The notes below the pieces were generated by a model. It was not told the origin of the DNA and did no database searches. It worked only from the letters and a program-made list of their open reading frames with translations. A stretch of DNA of 25,778 bases from Bacteroidetes bacterium UBA6491 (lineage in GTDB: Bacteria > Bacteroidota > Bacteroidia > NS11-12g > UBA9320), in contig DJML01000049.1 of assembly GCA_002436505.1 (NCBI GenBank), forward strand, positions 1-25,778, given 5' to 3'. Of the stretch, positions 22,883-25,778 are shown in pieces. Every line of letters starts with the position of its first letter. The first letter of the stretch is position 1. The translations under genes and the position numbers were made by a program.

Positions 22883-23259
22883 TAAAATCCTTAGATCCGC
22901 GTATAACGCGAGCAAACATCAATGTGGAAGATCAGATCCAACCGCTACAGGAAATGGATCAATTCCAGACTTATGAGGTTTTTCATCAAAAGAAAAGGGG
23001 GCAGCAACACGTACATGTAGGTATCGTTCATGCACCGAATCCTGATATGGCACTTATTTATGCCAAAGAACAATACGCAAGAAGAGGTGAGACGGCTAAC
23101 CTATGGGTGGTGCCTTCAGATCAGGTTTTTGCCACCGACTATCTTGATCAGGATATTTTTACTACTACCGAAGAAAAGCATTACCGTGATCCGGGCACAT
23201 ACAAAGTGATGGACCGAATTAAGGCTTATAAAGAAAGAAGAAAACAAGAAAACAAATAG
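22879..23259 (+). CDS. paaB: 1,2-phenylacetyl-CoA epoxidase subunit PaaB
   Basis: PaaB is a small structural subunit that bridges PaaAC units in the epoxidase complex. The core runs from about residue 28 with FQTYEVFHQKKRGQQHVHVG, then PDMALIYAKEQYARRGETAN and LWVVPSDQV, all family-typical. At 126 residues it is about 30 longer than E. coli PaaB owing to an N-terminal extension (MIKSLDPRITRANIN). That extension fits other Bacteroidota as far as I recall. The ATG overlaps the stop of the secreted-protein gene. paaC follows after two bases. Confidence 0.95.
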   Translation: MIKSLDPRITRANINVEDQIQPLQEMDQFQTYEVFHQKKRGQQHVHVGIVHAPNPDMALIYAKEQYARRGETANLWVVPSDQVFATDYLDQDIFTTTEEKHYRDPGTYKVMDRIKAYKERRKQENK

Positions 23260-23261
23260 TT

Positions 23262-24035
23262 ATGGATTTTTTCAATGAAGATCATATTGCAGCAGCAAAA
23301 GACCTGCTATATAAAATGGCTGACGATCAACTGATCATCGGACACAGAAACTCAGAATGGACCGGATTGGGGCCGCTGTTGGAGGAAGACATTGCTTTTT
23401 CATCAATGGCCCAGGACAAGATCGGCCAGTCAGAGCATCTCTATGAACTGCTTCACCAGTTGGGAGAATCTGATCCGGACAATGTGGCCTTCACACGTAA
23501 CGCGGATCAGTTTCATTGCTGCCATCTGGTCGAGTGGCCTATTGGTGAATACGATTTCAGTCTGATTCGACATTTCCTGTTTGACTTTGCTGAAGCAGTG
23601 AGGTTTGATATGTTGGCCAATTCAAGCTATGAGGACCTGGCAAAGATCGCAAGAAAATACCGTGGTGAGATAAAATATCATACCATGCACGCAAATACCT
23701 GGGTTCAGCAATTGGCAACTGGCAGTGATGAAAGCAAGTCAAGGATGCAAAATGCCCTGAACGAAACGTGGAACCTGGCACTGGGTATTTTTGAAGAAGG
23801 GAAATATGAGGATACGCTAAAAACAGCAGGAATATTTGAAGGAGAGGCAGTGCTGAAACGACGTTGGATGGATTCAGTGATCCCGTTGCTTGAGAAGTAC
23901 GGACTCAATGTGCCCGATGAATCAACCTGGGCACCCGTATATGGTGGCCGACAAGGTTTTCACACAGGGCACCTTCAGCCGTTGTTAAGCGAAATGACAG
24001 AAGTATACGCAATTGACCCGACTGCTGACTGGTAA
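23262..24035 (+). CDS. paaC: 1,2-phenylacetyl-CoA epoxidase subunit PaaC
   Basis: PaaC is the ferritin-like, non-catalytic partner of PaaA and forms the stable PaaAC core. The 257 residues have the expected length and blocks: DDQLIIGHRNSEWTGLGP near the N-terminus, then LEEDIAFSSMAQDKIGQSEH, and GEIKYHTMHANTWVQQLATG. Helices dominate throughout and no signal peptide is present. It starts two bases after paaB and ends two bases before paaD, so the three genes are tightly packed. Confidence 0.96.
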   Translation: MDFFNEDHIAAAKDLLYKMADDQLIIGHRNSEWTGLGPLLEEDIAFSSMAQDKIGQSEHLYELLHQLGESDPDNVAFTRNADQFHCCHLVEWPIGEYDFSLIRHFLFDFAEAVRFDMLANSSYEDLAKIARKYRGEIKYHTMHANTWVQQLATGSDESKSRMQNALNETWNLALGIFEEGKYEDTLKTAGIFEGEAVLKRRWMDSVIPLLEKYGLNVPDESTWAPVYGGRQGFHTGHLQPLLSEMTEVYAIDPTADW

Positions 24036-24037
24036 TA

Positions 24038-24529
24038 ATGAAATTGTCAGAGGAAAATATCAGGGAGGCTCTGTATGATGTGAAAGATCCGGAGATACCT
24101 ACCATCTCATTGGTAGATCTTGGAATTGTCACAGGGATCTCTGTATCTGATACCAATGATGTCAATGTTCAGCTGACTCCAACATTTGCAGGATGTCCTG
24201 CACTGCGAATAATGGAAGATCTTGTCGCAGACAGGATTAAAATTATTGATGGTGTCAATAACGTTACCGTGAGCACAAACTTTGATGTGCAGTGGAACAC
24301 CAACATGATTTCAGAAGTAGGATTAAAGGCACTTAAGAAACATGGACTTGCCCCTCCTCCGCGTCATGACGGTTATATTGAGTTAGATGTACTCAGTGAC
24401 ACAGCCTGTCCGTATTGCGGCAGCAGGAATACAACCCTTGAAACTCCATTTGGCCCGACCCTTTGCAGATCAATGCATTATTGTAAAAACTGTAAACAGG
24501 CTTTTGAAGGTTTCAAACCGGTCACCTGA
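24038..24529 (+). CDS. paaD: PaaD, phenylacetyl-CoA epoxidase maturation protein (MIP18/DUF59 family)
   Basis: PaaD is needed for epoxidase activity and is thought to mature its metal or Fe-S centres, probably those of PaaE. The N-terminal DUF59/MIP18 domain has DVKDPEIPTISLVDLGIV and TPTFAGCPALRIMEDLV, including the conserved Cys. The C-terminal zinc-ribbon-like segment is C124xxC127, C143 and C149xxC152. The 163-residue length is standard. It is the last gene of the packed unit: 59 bases and a new promoter box follow, and paaE is not adjacent. Confidence 0.95.
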   Translation: MKLSEENIREALYDVKDPEIPTISLVDLGIVTGISVSDTNDVNVQLTPTFAGCPALRIMEDLVADRIKIIDGVNNVTVSTNFDVQWNTNMISEVGLKALKKHGLAPPPRHDGYIELDVLSDTACPYCGSRNTTLETPFGPTLCRSMHYCKNCKQAFEGFKPVT

Positions 24530-24575
24530 TCGCTCCAACACTTATCAATTACTTTATCCAATAACAAGAACTGTG

Positions 24576-24583
24576 TATCTTTG
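24576..24583 (+). promoter_or_regulatory. -7 promoter box of the YbjN-like gene
   Basis: TATCTTTG ends five bases before the ATG at 24589. TTTA at 24553-24556, 19 bases upstream, is a near match to the TTTG -33 element. This separates the YbjN-like gene from the paa unit and predicts a nearly leaderless transcript. Confidence 0.6.
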
Positions 24584-24588
24584 TGTGA

Positions 24589-25059
24589 ATGGATATTTAC
24601 GAAGTTCAAAAGATCATTGAAGGGGCGCTTCAAACAATAGGAATAGATCCTGAGGAAGCACGTAGCGAAGGAGAGGGGCAATGGCTCCTGATGAGAAACC
24701 AGACCGAGGTTTATGTTGATTCCTGGGTGCAGGAGGATAATTCCCAATGGCAATATTTTCAGACGGATAAGCCGGTGCCTGTGTTTCAGGTTGTATCCCC
24801 TGTTTGTTACCTCCCCTCAGGAGAGAACAGAGGCGCTTTTATGGAGGAACTTCTGTATGTTAATTTCCATATGTATTATGGCAGTTTCACCATAAACGAG
24901 GAAGAGAACATGGCCGCGATCCGGTACCGGGTCCCCGGCGATGACCTGAACCAGAAAAGAGTTATTGAGGTCCTCGATAGTGTAGGATATTATTCAGAAG
25001 CTCTCGCAGGCTATCTGTGTGACAAATATGAGGTCGACCCTGTGCGGGACGAGGAATAA
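24589..25059 (+). CDS. YbjN-like protein (type III secretion chaperone-like fold)
   Basis: This 156-residue acidic, soluble protein has no signal peptide or membrane helix. The pattern EVQKIIEGALQTIG at the N-terminus, a central beta region (WLLMRNQTEVYVDSW; VFQVVSPVCYLP) and a C-terminal helix after RVIEVLDSVGYYSEAL resembles YbjN/DUF1790 proteins. These share the fold of secretion chaperones and are often annotated as sensory regulators. I recognise this by pattern only. It has its own promoter box five bases before the ATG, with no Shine-Dalgarno. A link to the paa genes is not implied. Confidence 0.6.
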   Translation: MDIYEVQKIIEGALQTIGIDPEEARSEGEGQWLLMRNQTEVYVDSWVQEDNSQWQYFQTDKPVPVFQVVSPVCYLPSGENRGAFMEELLYVNFHMYYGSFTINEEENMAAIRYRVPGDDLNQKRVIEVLDSVGYYSEALAGYLCDKYEVDPVRDEE

Positions 25060-25069
25060 AAAAATCAGT

Positions 25070-25095
25070 ATGTCAGGCAACCATAGACCTGACAT
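25070..25095. repeat. inverted repeat between YbjN-like gene and sigma factor
   Basis: ATGTCAGG (25070-25077) and CCTGACAT (25088-25095) form a perfect 8-bp inverted repeat with a 10-base loop, 10 bases after the YbjN-like stop. There is no T-run after it, so it is a poor terminator. It might instead be an operator for the sigma gene, which starts 41 bases later. Confidence 0.4.
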
Positions 25096-25136
25096 GTGCA
25101 TCTTAGCAATGAGTTTTAACTATTGAATCCACGTGA

Positions 25137-25685
25137 ATGCCTGGAGATAATTACGAATATGAGAAAAGATTGATCCAGGGATGTTTGCGTGGTAAGGTTA
25201 AGGCACAAAAAGAACTATACGAGAATTTTGCTAATAAGATGTACGCGATTTGTATGAGATATACCGGAAACCAGGACGATGCAAAAGATATTTTGCAGGA
25301 AGGTTTTATTAAGGTTTACGGAAATCTTGATCGCTTTGGTTTTAAAGGTTCTTTTGAAGGATGGATGCGCAGGATCTTTGTGAACACATCAATTGAATTT
25401 CTCAGGAAAAGGACCCGAATGGGATTTACTGAAGAAATTGAGGATGATAAGATAGGTGGTTCTGCAGATCAATCATACAATAAAATTGAAGCAGCTGATA
25501 TCATGAGGTACATAAACAAATTGCCCCAAGGTTATCGGATGGTTTTTAACCTGTATGTGATCGAAGGGTATCTTCATAAAGAAATTGCAGAAATGCTGGG
25601 GATCTCTGAAGGGACATCGAAAAGCCAGTTAAATAAGGCAAGGAACATGATGCAGCGTTTGCTGTCTGAATACGAAAGACATTGA
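25137..25685 (+). CDS. RNA polymerase ECF sigma factor (sigma-70 family, RpoE-like)
   Basis: This 182-residue sigma factor contains only regions 2 and 4. Region 2 spans about 22-95, with MRYTGNQDDAKDILQEGFIK and GSFEGWMRRIFVNTSIEFLR. Region 4 spans about 125-178, with KLPQGYRMVFNLYVIEGYLH and the helix-turn-helix KEIAEMLGISEGTSKSQLNK. This is the standard Bacteroidota ECF layout. It overlaps the next gene by four bases (TTGA). That gene is probably its cognate regulator or envelope partner. No clear primary-sigma box is visible; CATCTTAG (25099-25106) is a partial match. Confidence 0.95.
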   Translation: MPGDNYEYEKRLIQGCLRGKVKAQKELYENFANKMYAICMRYTGNQDDAKDILQEGFIKVYGNLDRFGFKGSFEGWMRRIFVNTSIEFLRKRTRMGFTEEIEDDKIGGSADQSYNKIEAADIMRYINKLPQGYRMVFNLYVIEGYLHKEIAEMLGISEGTSKSQLNKARNMMQRLLSEYERH

Positions 25686-25778
25686 GTTCAGAAAATAACA
25701 TATCGCAATTTGAAAAGTTGATCAGAGATGAGATCAATGGGACAGAGTTGCAGGCTCCTGATATCTGGAGTGAGCTTT
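25682..25778 (+). CDS. start of the gene coupled to the ECF sigma factor (partial)
   Basis: An open frame begins with TTG at 25682, overlapping the sigma stop as TTGA, and runs off the window edge for 32 codons. It starts (M)SSENNISQFEKLIRDEING and ends with PDIWSEL. Bacteroidota genes after such sigma factors often begin with this kind of acidic, cytoplasmic segment containing FE-x-x-(L/I)-R and a P-x-x-W motif before a membrane helix. An anti-sigma or envelope protein is therefore the best guess. No ATG is available in this frame before the window ends. Confidence 0.55.
   Translation, partial: MSSENNISQFEKLIRDEINGTELQAPDIWSEL

Overview
The window comes from a member of the Bacteroidota, most likely an aerobic or microaerobic marine or environmental lineage of the Flavobacteriales/Saprospirales kind. 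Four things point there. One protein ends in a T9SS type A-like sorting tail and another in a gliding-motility-associated (type B) tail. CcoN and CcoO are fused into a single chain. Several genes have Bacteroidota-type -7 promoter boxes (TAnnTTTG) only a few bases before the start codon. Many other starts lack a Shine-Dalgarno sequence and are preceded by A-rich DNA. I found no rRNA, tRNA, insertion sequence, phage gene or CRISPR array.

Layout: (1) 1-3446 (+): a terminator of an upstream gene, then panD, a flippase-like UPF0104/LPG-synthase membrane protein, heptose-1-phosphate adenylyltransferase (rfaE2/hldE C-domain type) and a MATE exporter. (2) 3469-4047 (-): the rdgB/HAM1 nucleotide-sanitising enzyme, convergent with the MATE gene and divergent from the next block. 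(3) 4200-12620 (+): a complete cbb3 cytochrome oxidase locus, ccoI-ccoS-ccoNO-ccoQ-ccoP-ccoG-fixH-safE-like, mostly with overlapping or nearly touching genes. It is preceded by a perfect FNR-type box and an imperfect second copy exactly 22 bp away. (4) 12673-18120 (-): one 1815-residue secreted protein with a BNR/sortilin-like propeller, a GEVED domain, a PKD-like array and a T9SS type B tail. (5) 18365-19707 (-): moaA with a small DUF7009-like gene in front of it. (6) 19892-24529 (+): a TetR regulator followed by paaA, a secreted T9SS cargo gene, paaB, paaC and paaD. (7) 24589-25778 (+): a YbjN-like protein, an ECF sigma factor and the start of a coupled downstream gene that runs off the window.

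How the parts work together: ccoNO, ccoQ and ccoP encode the high-affinity oxidase. CcoI supplies copper, while CcoS, CcoG, FixH and the SafE-like protein serve assembly. The FNR-type site suggests induction at low oxygen. PaaA, PaaB, PaaC and PaaD are parts of the oxygen-dependent phenylacetyl-CoA epoxidase. Its reductase PaaE is not next to paaD.

The most unusual arrangement is the T9SS-exported two-repeat protein between paaA and paaB. It has a good ribosome binding site and overlaps paaB by four bases (ATGA), so a surface or secreted protein appears to be co-translated with a cytoplasmic catabolic complex. All functional calls rest on reading motifs and translated sequence; no database search was run.
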